Below are positions 9,799-18,616 of a stretch of DNA of 64,000 nt, one piece after another (the stretch's first letter is position 1; each line of letters opens with the position of its first letter). The translations under genes and the position numbers were made by a program. The DNA is from Candidatus Raymondbacteria bacterium RIFOXYA2_FULL_49_16 (GTDB lineage Bacteria > Fibrobacterota > OXYB2-FULL-49-7 > XYB2-FULL-49-35): the NCBI GenBank assembly GCA_001789205.1, contig MFYT01000004.1, positions 25,544 through 89,543 of the forward strand. Reading direction: 5' to 3'. Under the pieces are notes generated by a model. The model ran no database searches. It had not been told where the DNA came from and saw only the letters and a program-made list of their open reading frames with translations.

Positions 9799-10803
9799 CC
9801 GGTTTTCATAGATCGCCAGCACCACATCAGTTGCCATGCGCGCGGATTCTCCGGATATTGCCGGTTCCCTGTTGTTTTTGACAGCATCGATAAAGTCCCG
9901 GATAATGGCCTCGTGCCCTGCGGTCTCTTTTACCGCCGCGCTGGTCGCGCTATCGTGGACGGCAAAACCCTTGGATTGCGTGGGATTTTCCATGCCTTCG
10001 ATGTTCCACACGGTTATCACATCGTTCTCCATGATAAAAGCGCCTTTGTCCGTATGAATATGCAATTGCGCTGGAAATCCGGGCTTTGCCGCTGTTGAGG
10101 CAATAACGGTCGCGATCATGTTGTTGGGATACATCAGCAGGGCCGCCCCATGGTCTTCGACTTCAATATCGTGTGCATAGGTCCCCAGGGCGCTGACAAC
10201 GCGTAATGGTTTGCCGAAAAACCAGCAGAGAATATCGATGTTGTGCGCGGCCTGGTGCATGAAGGGCCCGCCGCCATCGTATTTCCGCGAACCCCGGTAG
10301 GCCGCGCTGTTGTAATAGGCCTGGGGCCGGTAAAATTTTGCGATAAGGTCCGCAGCAAACACACGTCCAAGGGCGCCTGAATCGAGCAGCTGCTTTACAA
10401 CAACATTGTCCGGACTCATGCGCCGCTGAAAAGCGACACTGAGTTTTACCCCATGCTCCTTGCACTCGCGGATCATGAGGTCCATTGCTTCACGGGTTAC
10501 ATCGAGCGGCTTTTCGGTGAGCACATGCTTGTTCAGGCGCGCGGCGGCAACCGCACCTTCGTGGTGCAGTCCATTTGGCGTGGTGACAATGACCGCGTCA
10601 CAGGTATCGGCAAACGCTTCGAGCGAAAAGGCGACGGGGACTGCCGGATGGCCCTCTGGTACCACTGGCGCGGTGGCGCTCCGTGACACCACGCCTGTCA
10701 CGCATGCGCCTGGAATGGCGCGTATTGCCGCGCAATAGGTGCGGCACATGCTGCCCGAACCAATGATCACGAACCTGAAATTGTTTTCCAAGGATACGGT
10801 CAT
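9793..10803 (-). CDS. Gfo/Idh/MocA family NAD(P)-dependent oxidoreductase
   Basis: 336 aa from the ATG at 10801-10803, whose ATGA overlaps the TGA of the DUF362 gene upstream; the longer reading frame upstream is not needed. An N-terminal Rossmann fold starts [14 protein letters not shown], followed by the family motif EKP (LTEKPLDVT) around residue 95 and a C-terminal alpha/beta substrate domain with [27 protein letters not shown], where the conserved His/Lys-type catalytic residues lie. Such enzymes oxidise or epimerise sugars and inositols. The substrate cannot be read from sequence. Coupled translation with the DUF362 protein is likely. Confidence 0.85.
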   Translation of the reverse strand: MTVSLENNFRFVIIGSGSMCRTYCAAIRAIPGACVTGVVSRSATAPVVPEGHPAVPVAFSLEAFADTCDAVIVTTPNGLHHEGAVAAARLNKHVLTEKPLDVTREAMDLMIRECKEHGVKLSVAFQRRMSPDNVVVKQLLDSGALGRVFAADLIAKFYRPQAYYNSAAYRGSRKYDGGGPFMHQAAHNIDILCWFFGKPLRVVSALGTYAHDIEVEDHGAALLMYPNNMIATVIASTAAKPGFPAQLHIHTDKGAFIMENDVITVWNIEGMENPTQSKGFAVHDSATSAAVKETAGHEAIIRDFIDAVKNNREPAISGESARMATDVVLAIYENRL

Positions 10804-13076
10804 TTCAGATATATCAGCTGCCGTGTCAGGACAGCATTGTTGGCCTTTAAACACGCGAAATATACTCCGCTCATGACTTCTTTGCCGTTTGCGTCTGTTC
10901 CATGCCACAAAACCGCCTGGCGGCTGGCGGCCCTGCGGCTTTTGTATATGTCTGCCACCTTACGTCCGGAAGCGTCGTATATCCCGAGCAATACAGGCGC
11001 ATTGCTCTTTGGCAAAGTAAAGGATATTTTCACCGTGCTGTTGAAGGGATTGGGGCTGCTGGCCAATATCATTTTTGTTCCTTGGGCAACACCCGCCTTC
11101 TCAACCGCCACGTCTGATCCCAGGTGGTAGAACGTGCCCCAAAGCGTACGGCCGCCGAAATAGGACATTTTTTGGGCCGCGGTAAAGGTGTCCGGCGTAC
11201 CGAGCGTCCAGCTTGACGAACTATGCGGAACATAGCCATTGCGCTCCGTGAGGCCGCCGATATTCACCACGGCAAGGCTGAAGCCATACTCGGATCCTGA
11301 CCGTCGCATCTTCACGAGAATACGATTGTCGCCTTGTTGTAAGTTTACAACGGGGAACGAAGAGACCCTGTCATAAGTAAGATAACTCGCGTTCGTGAGC
11401 GCCTCACCGTTAATATATATCTTAATATCTCGTACCCCGCCGGCATACAACATGCCGCTCTGCGCGGTTTTGGAATAAATCCTGGAGAAAGCGTATATGA
11501 TGCTGTTCGTCGCCGTATTCTGGTCCGCCACGGTCAGATCCACGTAATCCGAGGGAGAAATATATTCGGTCCATGTCTTGCCGTCCTCCTGATCGCCAGC
11601 CATGGGATTCGCGTCAGTCTCGGCAATCGCTTCGGAATCGTTTGTCGATGCGTTGAAAGGACCGAGCAAAAGCCATCTCCGGCAGCCGCGTCCATAATAA
11701 TGCATAGAATGAAAATCGGTATAATTGCCCGCTCTGCCTATGGGCGCCATAAAATCAGTCCGCACGCTGCCAATGGAATCGCCGATGACCGCAATTTGGT
11801 CAAGGAACATGGTGCCGGTTCCCTTGGCATGTTCCCAGCGAAGCAGGTCAAGGTCCATGGGGTTGATGTTTATTGTGGCGCAGGCCACGGCCTCGACGGC
11901 CACAGGATCGCCGCCTGTCATAATGAAGTTGCGGCGAAGAAACCCCGTGGACCTTCCGTTGGGATGGGAGCCGTCGCCCTCAAGAGACGCTATGCCGTCA
12001 ATAACGCAATAATCCGTGGGATGGTAGGCGAACAGGTTTAGCACGGTTTCCACAAGCTCGTCATGGTCGAGCAGACTCAGCGAGTTAACGCGCGGCCGCG
12101 GATAGGTGTCGCCCACCGCATACACGCCGCGCGACACCGAGCCTATGTAGTTCTTGTGCACGCAATTAAGAACAAGATGGTCGTTAAAAGTCGTTTTCAG
12201 GACAGGAACATTGACAAGAATATCGCAATTGAGCACAGCGTCGCATGGGACATAGCCATTGTCAGCCGTGGTGTTCGCGGTCGTCAGCGCCCCCAGGCCT
12301 ATCTGGTTATTGTCCGGCACCGGATATATCTGCGGCGCCATGCCCGCCCTTTCCGAGTCGGGAATCTCATTGTAGGGCCGGCCGTCGCTCATTATTTCAT
12401 TGAAATTTAAATTTATACAGTCAATTATTTTGCCCGGGTGGCGAACCCTGGCGGAATCAGCAATCGATCCGAGCGTAAAATCGGAGTGCAGGCCTGGAAA
12501 GAAGTCTGCCCAGGTATACGAACCGAATTGAGCCAGCTCGAATATGTCAAATTCCCCATAGCCAGCATACCCTCCGCCAGCAAGCAAGCTGATGCGTTGT
12601 GCGCCGGTACTGTCGGCTATATAATCAAGCACAGCCTGGATAATGCGTGGATCCGTCTGGTCTCCGGGCATATATTTCTGGCCTGGACAATACACAATGT
12701 TCGGCATTATGGCCACCCAGCATCCGGCGCCTTTGCCGTCAATTTTGTATTTCAATTCCGGGATGAGCGTTCCGAAATGTCTGTCCCCTGCAAGGGCCTT
12801 GAAGACCATCTCCCGCACCTCAGCCGGTGTGAGGTCCGCGGTGTCGCCCTTGGAAAATGAAAGGAGCGGGTTGCTGGCTTTTATGATGGACACGTGCGTC
12901 TTGATGGAAGCGCCCGTAACACCATCGTAGTCATCATTCTCTCCGGAATCGTAGAAGTAACTGTCGACCACCGGGTCGTTTCCCGCGTTGTTGCGCGACG
13001 TGACAATATCAACGGCCACAAGGCATGTGACCGCAACGGCGGCAAAAAAGACCTTCTTCCTTTTGACAAATCGCAT
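10800..13076 (-). CDS. Secreted DUF362-domain protein with C-terminal sorting domain
   Basis: 758 aa from the ATG at 13074-13076, which has a strong purine-rich GGAGGGGGAGGGG ribosome site just upstream. The N-terminus (MRFVKRKKVFFAAVAVTCLVA) is a signal peptide or anchor. A DUF362 region (about 75-430) contains DILVNVPVLKTTFNDHLVLNC and the TGGDPVAVEAVACA segment; several DUF362 proteins are thought to bind iron-sulfur clusters or act on polysaccharide substrates, but their function is open. The C-terminal 90 residues (ASSPNPFNSTVKISFTLP ... RQLIYLK) form a type IX-style sorting domain. A TATAAT-like hexamer lies on the minus strand at 13102-13107. Confidence 0.75.
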   Translation of the reverse strand: MRFVKRKKVFFAAVAVTCLVAVDIVTSRNNAGNDPVVDSYFYDSGENDDYDGVTGASIKTHVSIIKASNPLLSFSKGDTADLTPAEVREMVFKALAGDRHFGTLIPELKYKIDGKGAGCWVAIMPNIVYCPGQKYMPGDQTDPRIIQAVLDYIADSTGAQRISLLAGGGYAGYGEFDIFELAQFGSYTWADFFPGLHSDFTLGSIADSARVRHPGKIIDCINLNFNEIMSDGRPYNEIPDSERAGMAPQIYPVPDNNQIGLGALTTANTTADNGYVPCDAVLNCDILVNVPVLKTTFNDHLVLNCVHKNYIGSVSRGVYAVGDTYPRPRVNSLSLLDHDELVETVLNLFAYHPTDYCVIDGIASLEGDGSHPNGRSTGFLRRNFIMTGGDPVAVEAVACATININPMDLDLLRWEHAKGTGTMFLDQIAVIGDSIGSVRTDFMAPIGRAGNYTDFHSMHYYGRGCRRWLLLGPFNASTNDSEAIAETDANPMAGDQEDGKTWTEYISPSDYVDLTVADQNTATNSIIYAFSRIYSKTAQSGMLYAGGVRDIKIYINGEALTNASYLTYDRVSSFPVVNLQQGDNRILVKMRRSGSEYGFSLAVVNIGGLTERNGYVPHSSSSWTLGTPDTFTAAQKMSYFGGRTLWGTFYHLGSDVAVEKAGVAQGTKMILASSPNPFNSTVKISFTLPKSNAPVLLGIYDASGRKVADIYKSRRAASRQAVLWHGTDANGKEVMSGVYFACLKANNAVLTRQLIYLK

Positions 13077-13171
13077 GATCCCCTCCCCCTCCACCCGAAT
13101 GATTATAGAACAAATATCAGTATAAATCTAGATAATTACTCAATGAAAAACAAACGAATTTTCACCTGATT

Positions 13172-14407
13172 TTATAGCAGATGGTCCACCTTCTCATCAG
13201 CGCTAAATATCAACACAAACCCGTCCACATTGTTCATGGATAAAATATCCATGACCTCTTTTTGCGTGTTGAAGACCATGAACTTGCCAGACATGCCGCG
13301 TATTTTTTTATTGAGGTTTTTCAAAAACTGCATGAACGTGGCGTCAATGTCGTCCACGCCCTCAAAATCGAACGCTATGTTTTGCGATCCCAACGCGAGC
13401 ATCTCCTGGATGCGCAGCTTGACCGGAATCATGGAATAGGCGTTCAGCCTGCCGCGCAGTTTGAGGATCCTGAAATACTTGCTCGCCTTTTCCTCGATCC
13501 CCACCTGCGATGTTTTCACAACAGCCGCTTTGAACCCTTTGCCGGCCGACCCTCTCTTTTTTCCCTTCTGCCGCGTCGAGGGATCCGCGATCTTCTTGCG
13601 CGCCAGGTAGTAATTAGTACTTACCAAAGGGCTGGTGTCGCGGTCCAGGCGCCCGAGCAGCTGGGCAAGGGGCTGGCTCTCAATCCCGATCTCGCCAATG
13701 ACCCATGCGGCGCTGGCGCGCATGAGTTCAGACGGACTGGTGACCATTTCCTTTAAGTCCTTTTCCACATCGTGGTAGCCCAGGCTCCAGAGCGCTTTTA
13801 CGACATTGGCGCGCACCCGGTTGTTGGTGTCGTTTTTAATGCGTAACAGCACACTCACGCTGTTCTTGTTCTCGGTCTCCTCAAGCGCCTCCACCGCATT
13901 GGCGCGCACGCGCGAATCAGCGTCCTTGAGATAGGTGACAATGATGGCCGGCTCCTTCTTGCGCGCCATGGTGCCCAGGGTCTTCACGGCTGCGGCCCGG
14001 ATCAGCTTGTTACTGTCGTTGAGCGCTTGCTGGAGAATGTCCGAGGCTGTGCGCACGCTGTTCATGGAGCGGAGCAGAAAGAGAGAATCGAACCGTTTCT
14101 TTAAGTCTGTGGAAAGAAAATCAGCGCGCAACCGTTCGAGGATTTCGGGTTCAAACTTGAGCAGAAGACCCACCAGCACGTCGCGCGTACCCGGTTCAAT
14201 GGCGTTGTCCATGCTGCGCAACGTCTCCTGGATCACCGATGACGCAATACGCATAGCCTCGTCCGCGGGCATGCCTTTTTTCCCGCGGATGATCTCCATG
14301 ATCATGGGCAAATTGACGTAGAAATTGTCGCGGGTTATCTGGCGAAGTCCCTCGAGCTGTTCTGTTTCCAGGGGGCTTAAAAGCAGTTCCTTGAGCGAAG
14401 CGTTCAT
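13172..14407 (-). CDS. HEAT-repeat protein with C-terminal STAS domain
   Basis: 411 aa, soluble, no signal peptide. Residues about 95-260 hold five or so HEAT/PBS-lyase-like repeats (SNKLIRAAAVKTLGTMARK, DSRVRANAVEALEETE, NNRVRANVVKALWSLG, SELMRASAAWVIGEIG). Residues about 305-405 are a STAS fold of the anti-sigma-factor-antagonist kind (AFDFEGVDDIDATFMQFLKNLN), with Asp instead of the usual phosphorylatable Ser before the alpha1 helix. It is the last gene of an overlapping operon after pdxA (ATGA overlap). It is likely a protein-interaction hub in a partner-switching pathway; partners are unknown. Confidence 0.75.
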   Translation of the reverse strand: MNASLKELLLSPLETEQLEGLRQITRDNFYVNLPMIMEIIRGKKGMPADEAMRIASSVIQETLRSMDNAIEPGTRDVLVGLLLKFEPEILERLRADFLSTDLKKRFDSLFLLRSMNSVRTASDILQQALNDSNKLIRAAAVKTLGTMARKKEPAIIVTYLKDADSRVRANAVEALEETENKNSVSVLLRIKNDTNNRVRANVVKALWSLGYHDVEKDLKEMVTSPSELMRASAAWVIGEIGIESQPLAQLLGRLDRDTSPLVSTNYYLARKKIADPSTRQKGKKRGSAGKGFKAAVVKTSQVGIEEKASKYFRILKLRGRLNAYSMIPVKLRIQEMLALGSQNIAFDFEGVDDIDATFMQFLKNLNKKIRGMSGKFMVFNTQKEVMDILSMNNVDGFVLIFSADEKVDHLL

Positions 14408-15384
14408 ACTGTTTTCCCTTTCCGCGCCATTGTGGCGGCAAGCGTAATAGCGTCGATCATGCTGCCAGGATCAGCCACGCCCTTGCCGGCAATATCAAAC
14501 GCCGTACCATGGTCGACTGACGTGCGTATAAAAGGAATGCCCAGGGTCACGTTCACCCCTGCGGTGCGGCCGCGGCGCTCGGTAAGGCTGAAGAGCGCTG
14601 TCTTGAAGGCCACGTGGCCGTGGTCGTGGACCATGGAAACCACCCCGTGAAACTTGTCGCCAAAAAGCTGCGCAAACACCACGTCGGGCGGCACAGGCAG
14701 GGACGCGCGTATCCCCTCCCTGTTTAATTGCTTGACAGCAGGAACAATCTCCCGCTCCTCCTCCGCGCCGAACATTCCTCCCTCGCCCGCATGGGGATTG
14801 AGGCCCGACACGCCGATGCGCGGCGCGCGCACGCCAATGCCCTTGAGAAACCCATTGAGGAGCCTGGCCGTGGCAACCACCCGTTCACGCGTCACCATCC
14901 TGATGGCTGTGCGCAGGGGCTCGTGTAGAGTGACAAAGGCGATGGTCTTTCCGGCCGCGTACAAGGCAAGGCAATACCGTTTAATTCCCGCATACTCCGC
15001 GATGTAATCCGTGTGACCATGGAAGCCCTTTACTCCCGAAAGGGCCACCGCCTCCTTGGACAGCGGGGCCGTGGCAATGCCGTCTATCTGCCGCGCGGTC
15101 ACCAAGCCCAGGGCCGCATTGAGCGCGATGAGTGCCTCCCTGCCGGCGCGCGCCTCGGTTTTGCCGTACCGCGGAACACGCGCGCACGGGTCACTGTTGA
15201 AAAGGGGGATCCTGGACAGGGAAACGCCCAGACATGCGGCCGCGCTGCCGATTGCGGCTGCGGAGCCAATAATCAACGGCGAACAGATCGCCCGCACTGG
15301 CCGATGGAGCGCCGCCTTGACCGCAAGTTCGGGACCAACACCATTGGGGTCGCCCGCGGTGATGCCGATAACCGGTTTTTTCAT
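14404..15384 (-). CDS. pdxA: 4-hydroxythreonine-4-phosphate dehydrogenase
   Basis: 326 aa, normal family length. It oxidises 4-phosphohydroxy-L-threonine in the DXP-dependent pyridoxal phosphate pathway. Family signatures are visible: N-terminal GITAGDPNGVGPE, the metal/substrate His residues in GFHGHTDYIAEYAG, LNPHAGEGG and VHDHGHVAFK, and the C-terminal TSVDHGTAFDIAGKG. Both ends overlap neighbours by 4 nt. Nearby genes are not B6 genes, so a PdxA2-type role on another phosphorylated sugar acid remains possible. Confidence 0.93.
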   Translation of the reverse strand: MKKPVIGITAGDPNGVGPELAVKAALHRPVRAICSPLIIGSAAAIGSAAACLGVSLSRIPLFNSDPCARVPRYGKTEARAGREALIALNAALGLVTARQIDGIATAPLSKEAVALSGVKGFHGHTDYIAEYAGIKRYCLALYAAGKTIAFVTLHEPLRTAIRMVTRERVVATARLLNGFLKGIGVRAPRIGVSGLNPHAGEGGMFGAEEEREIVPAVKQLNREGIRASLPVPPDVVFAQLFGDKFHGVVSMVHDHGHVAFKTALFSLTERRGRTAGVNVTLGIPFIRTSVDHGTAFDIAGKGVADPGSMIDAITLAATMARKGKTV

Positions 15385-16607
15385 AATACCGTCCCTTTAC
15401 GCTCATCAACAAGGAATAGAAGCGCAATGCCAATGACAAAGAAACCCGCGGTCATGAGTATGGCCGAACGGATGTCCCCGCCAGAAAATGACAGGAAGAG
15501 CCCGAAGGTAAAAAGACCACACAGGGCCGCGGCCTTGCCCGCAAAGCCCCAGAAGCCATAAAATTCAGCTTCCTTTCCCGCAGGCGCAAAGAGGCCCACA
15601 ATGCTGCGGCTCGCTGACTGGCTTGCGCCCATGGCAAAACCCACCGCATTGGCCACCACCCAGAAGCTCTCCCGCTCCTTTACAAAATATGCTCCCAGCA
15701 CCGCGGAAATCCAGAGGAAAAGCGTTATGAAGAGCGTACGGCGCGCGCCAATACGGTCCTGGACAAAACCAAACACAAAGGCGCCCGCAGCCGAGGTGAC
15801 GTTCGCGGCCAGGATGAGGAGAATGATCTCCTTCTGCGAAAAATGCAGCGCCTCCTGGGCAAAAATCGCTGCGAATGAGATCACCGTGGCTGTGCCGCAC
15901 GTGTAAAAGAAAAACGAGAGCAGGAAGAAAAACAACTCGCGATAGTGCCTGATGTCCCTGAACGTGTCGCGCAGACTGCTGAACCCCGCCTCGGGAATGG
16001 TCTTGTTCGACGGTGGAAGCGGTGCCGCGGTCCGTTCTTTTAACAGAAAAAAGACCGGCAGGGCGAAAACCCCGAAAAAAAGCGCGGTAAGAACAGGTGT
16101 GAACCTCAACGCGTTCTCGCCATAGCCTGCGTGTGAGAGATACGCGAGGCAGAGCAGAAGCGAGGAAATGCCGCCCACATATCCGAACGACCACGCGTAC
16201 CCCGATATGCGGCCAATGGTATGGCGCGACGCAAGGCCGGGTAGAAAGCTGGAAACAAAATTCTCGGACAGGGCAAAGCCGAAATTCGAACAGATGACCA
16301 TGGCGCAGGCGAGGAATACGTGTTCGCTGCTCCCGAAATAGAGCAGCGCGGTTGACGCAACACAGATCGCGTACGACGCGAAGAGAAAGCGCTTGCGGCT
16401 GTTGCCAAAGTCGGCCATGGCCCCGGCGATGGGGCTGGCGATAATGACAAAGAGATATGAAAGCGAGAGGGTCAGTGACCAGAGAAAGGGTGTACCAATA
16501 GCCGAGACAAAATAAGCGTTGTATACGGCCGTGATGATGACCGTGGTGTAGCCAGAATTGGCGAAATCAAAGAGGCAGAAGCCGAAAATTTCACGTTTTG
16601 CCGCCAT
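15381..16607 (-). CDS. MFS transporter, UMF1/Atg22-like
   Basis: 408 aa with about twelve hydrophobic helices. The start GFCLFDFANSGYTTVIITAVYNAYF is the signature of the UMF1/vacuole-effluxer-like branch of the major facilitator superfamily (DFANS motif). A second recognisable block is ASRSIVGLFAPAGKEAEFYGFWG. Bacterial members are uncharacterised exporters, some linked to sugar or amino-acid release. It overlaps pdxA by 4 nt and follows the HAD gene by 6 nt. Confidence 0.88.
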   Translation of the reverse strand: MAAKREIFGFCLFDFANSGYTTVIITAVYNAYFVSAIGTPFLWSLTLSLSYLFVIIASPIAGAMADFGNSRKRFLFASYAICVASTALLYFGSSEHVFLACAMVICSNFGFALSENFVSSFLPGLASRHTIGRISGYAWSFGYVGGISSLLLCLAYLSHAGYGENALRFTPVLTALFFGVFALPVFFLLKERTAAPLPPSNKTIPEAGFSSLRDTFRDIRHYRELFFFLLSFFFYTCGTATVISFAAIFAQEALHFSQKEIILLILAANVTSAAGAFVFGFVQDRIGARRTLFITLFLWISAVLGAYFVKERESFWVVANAVGFAMGASQSASRSIVGLFAPAGKEAEFYGFWGFAGKAAALCGLFTFGLFLSFSGGDIRSAILMTAGFFVIGIALLFLVDERKGTVL

Positions 16608-16613
16608 GCACGC

Positions 16614-17261
16614 CTATGCTTCCAAAAACCGGACAATGTCCACCAGACCAGCGGCCACGGTTTGCACCGCCAGGTCAGCCTCGCCCAGGTCCTCGGGATA
16701 GGGGCCGGTATGCACGCCCACCACACGCGCGCCCGCTGCCTTTGCCGCGCGTATCCCAATGACCGAATCCTCAAAGACCGCGCAGGCGGCGGGCGGCCTG
16801 CCCACCCGTTCTGCGGCAAGAAGATACCCTTCGGGGTCGGGCTTGAAGGCCCGCACATCCCCCGCGTGGACTCGTACGGGAAAATACGTCTCCAGCTCCG
16901 TGGAACGCAGCACCGCCTCAACGGTTTTCTGCGCGCTCGCGCTCACCAGCGCAATGGGAACCCGGCCATGGTAGCGTTCCAAAAGATCCCTGATACCCGG
17001 CAAAGGATCTATGGGCCCTTCAAGCAGTCTGACAAAAAGATCGTGCTTTTCGCGCACGGCTGTATGCAATGGCACGGGAAAAGGGTGCACCGCGTTCACA
17101 TCCGTAAAAATCGACACAGTGTTTCTCCCCTTGACCGGGATATGCCTGACGTCCGTGGCTGGGATGCCATAGGCGCGGTAGACCGCTTGACGCGCTGCTT
17201 CGTGGACCGGCTCGGTGTCGACCAAAACCCCATCCATGTCGAACATGAGCGCCTGGATCAT
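16614..17261 (-). CDS. HAD-superfamily phosphatase/phosphomutase (beta-PGM-like)
   Basis: 215 aa. HAD motif I is DMDGVLVDTEP (nucleophile Asp and acid/base Asp), motif II is ALVSASAQ, motif III is the Lys of KPDPEGYLLAAERVG, and motif IV is VFEDSVIGIRAAKAAG. The alpha-helical cap between residues 15 and 80 makes it subfamily I (beta-phosphoglucomutase, phosphoglycolate phosphatase and similar sugar phosphatases). The substrate is unknown. It overlaps the amidohydrolase by 4 nt. Confidence 0.87.
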   Translation of the reverse strand: MIQALMFDMDGVLVDTEPVHEAARQAVYRAYGIPATDVRHIPVKGRNTVSIFTDVNAVHPFPVPLHTAVREKHDLFVRLLEGPIDPLPGIRDLLERYHGRVPIALVSASAQKTVEAVLRSTELETYFPVRVHAGDVRAFKPDPEGYLLAAERVGRPPAACAVFEDSVIGIRAAKAAGARVVGVHTGPYPEDLGEADLAVQTVAAGLVDIVRFLEA

Positions 17262-18478
17262 ACAAGCACCTCCTTCCCATTTACCAAAACAAAAACCACG
17301 TCGCGGTCTTCGGTTAGAATCTCCTCAACCACGTCGCCGCTGGAGCATTCATGAAGTCGCACGCCGATAAGATCGGCCAGAAAGCCCTGCCGCACTTGTC
17401 CCAGCACCCCATTGAGCCCAATGGCGCGCGCGCCCCCCTGAATGGCAAGACAGAGGATTTCCTCGCCCGAAAGCGCCGGGGCAAGGGATTTCAAGCAGAA
17501 AAGCTCGTCAAAGAGGTTGAGCGAATCGACCGTGGCAAGGCTGTCCGTACCCACACAGACATTGATGCCGCTGGCGCGGAATTTTTCCAGGGGAAAGGGG
17601 CCATGGTTGAACCGCTGCCAGCTCCGAGGGCAGATAACCACAGAGACCTCTTGACGCGCCATGCGGGCAATCTCCTGGTCTGAAACGAAATTCGCGTGCG
17701 CCACGATCATTTTCCGGGGAACCAGTGAACGCGAAAACAGATACGAGACTGGAGACTCGCCTATGGGGCACGACAACCCCATGCCATGCCTGCTGAGGGC
17801 GGCATTGAGTCCGCCTGTGCCGTACAGAAAGAGATCGTGCTCCTCTTTGCTCTCGGCCACATGGCTCAAAACAAAGACATTCTGTTCAGCGGCATAAGCA
17901 AGGCACTGCCTGAAAAGCTCTTCAGGGACCGAATAGGGCGCATGGGGGCAAATACCCCAGTTAGACAGCTCATTTGCCAAAAAGCCGCTCGCTTTGGCAA
18001 GGGTGTCGGCAAAAATGGTTGCGGGATCCTTACCCCCGGCAAGGGAAAACTCAAGGAAAATGATCGACCGAAGCCGTTCGTTGAAAAGTATCTTGAACGA
18101 GGCGCCGCTATAGCTGGAGTCGAGCACGGTCGTTGTGCCCGAATTGAGGCATTCAAGAACGCCCAGGTGCACGGCATTGATCTCTTCATCGAATGAAATC
18201 TCTTGTCTCTTATGCAAAAAATCAGACAGCCATATTGAAAAGCTACTCGAATAATCGATAACGTCCCGGAGAGGACCATATTCAAGGTGCGTATGAGCAT
18301 TGATGAGACCGGGCAGCAGCGCCGTATTCTCAAAAAAGAGCTCGTGGTCATTTGGATATTTATCCTTAAGCAGCCTCCAGGCGCCCACATCGACTATCCG
18401 TTTATCCACAACCCTCACACAACCGTCATTAATGACACCCTGGTGCAGCGTAATAATCTTGGAGGCCCCGTAAAGCAT
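17258..18478 (-). CDS. Metal-dependent amidohydrolase (ATZ/TRZ, cytosine deaminase-like)
   Basis: 406 aa from the ATG at 18476-18478, which begins at the expected first strand (MLYGASKIITLHQGVI); an earlier in-frame start at 18520 would add 14 residues. Metal ligands appear as INAHTHLE, CPHAPYSVP, LSHVAES and GTDSLATVDSLNLFDEL. The family deaminates or dechlorinates purine-like and triazine-like substrates (SsnA, S-adenosylhomocysteine deaminase, aminodeoxyfutalosine deaminase). A menaquinone-pathway deaminase is possible but no mqn gene is nearby. It is the first gene of the overlapping operon running to 13,172. Confidence 0.82.
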   Translation of the reverse strand: MLYGASKIITLHQGVINDGCVRVVDKRIVDVGAWRLLKDKYPNDHELFFENTALLPGLINAHTHLEYGPLRDVIDYSSSFSIWLSDFLHKRQEISFDEEINAVHLGVLECLNSGTTTVLDSSYSGASFKILFNERLRSIIFLEFSLAGGKDPATIFADTLAKASGFLANELSNWGICPHAPYSVPEELFRQCLAYAAEQNVFVLSHVAESKEEHDLFLYGTGGLNAALSRHGMGLSCPIGESPVSYLFSRSLVPRKMIVAHANFVSDQEIARMARQEVSVVICPRSWQRFNHGPFPLEKFRASGINVCVGTDSLATVDSLNLFDELFCLKSLAPALSGEEILCLAIQGGARAIGLNGVLGQVRQGFLADLIGVRLHECSSGDVVEEILTEDRDVVFVLVNGKEVLV

Positions 18479-18581
18479 GCTCAAAAAATAAGTTACATGA
18501 CTTGATGAAAGCAAAACCAACCGTTCTGCGGGAAACCCTTGCCCTTTGGGGTGAGAAATTATATTTTAATATAAATCTTTG

Positions 18582-18587
18582 TATAAT
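18582..18587 (+). promoter_or_regulatory. Putative -10 box before the STAS-PEGA gene
   Basis: A perfect TATAAT stands 30 nt before the ATG at 18617, in a very AT-rich 135-bp gap between divergent genes. No good TTGACA lies at the right distance, so a plain sigma-70 promoter is only tentative. AGGA about 10 nt before the ATG is the ribosome site. Confidence 0.35.
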
Positions 18588-18616
18588 TTAAACTTTTTAT
18601 AAAAGGACCTATTCTC

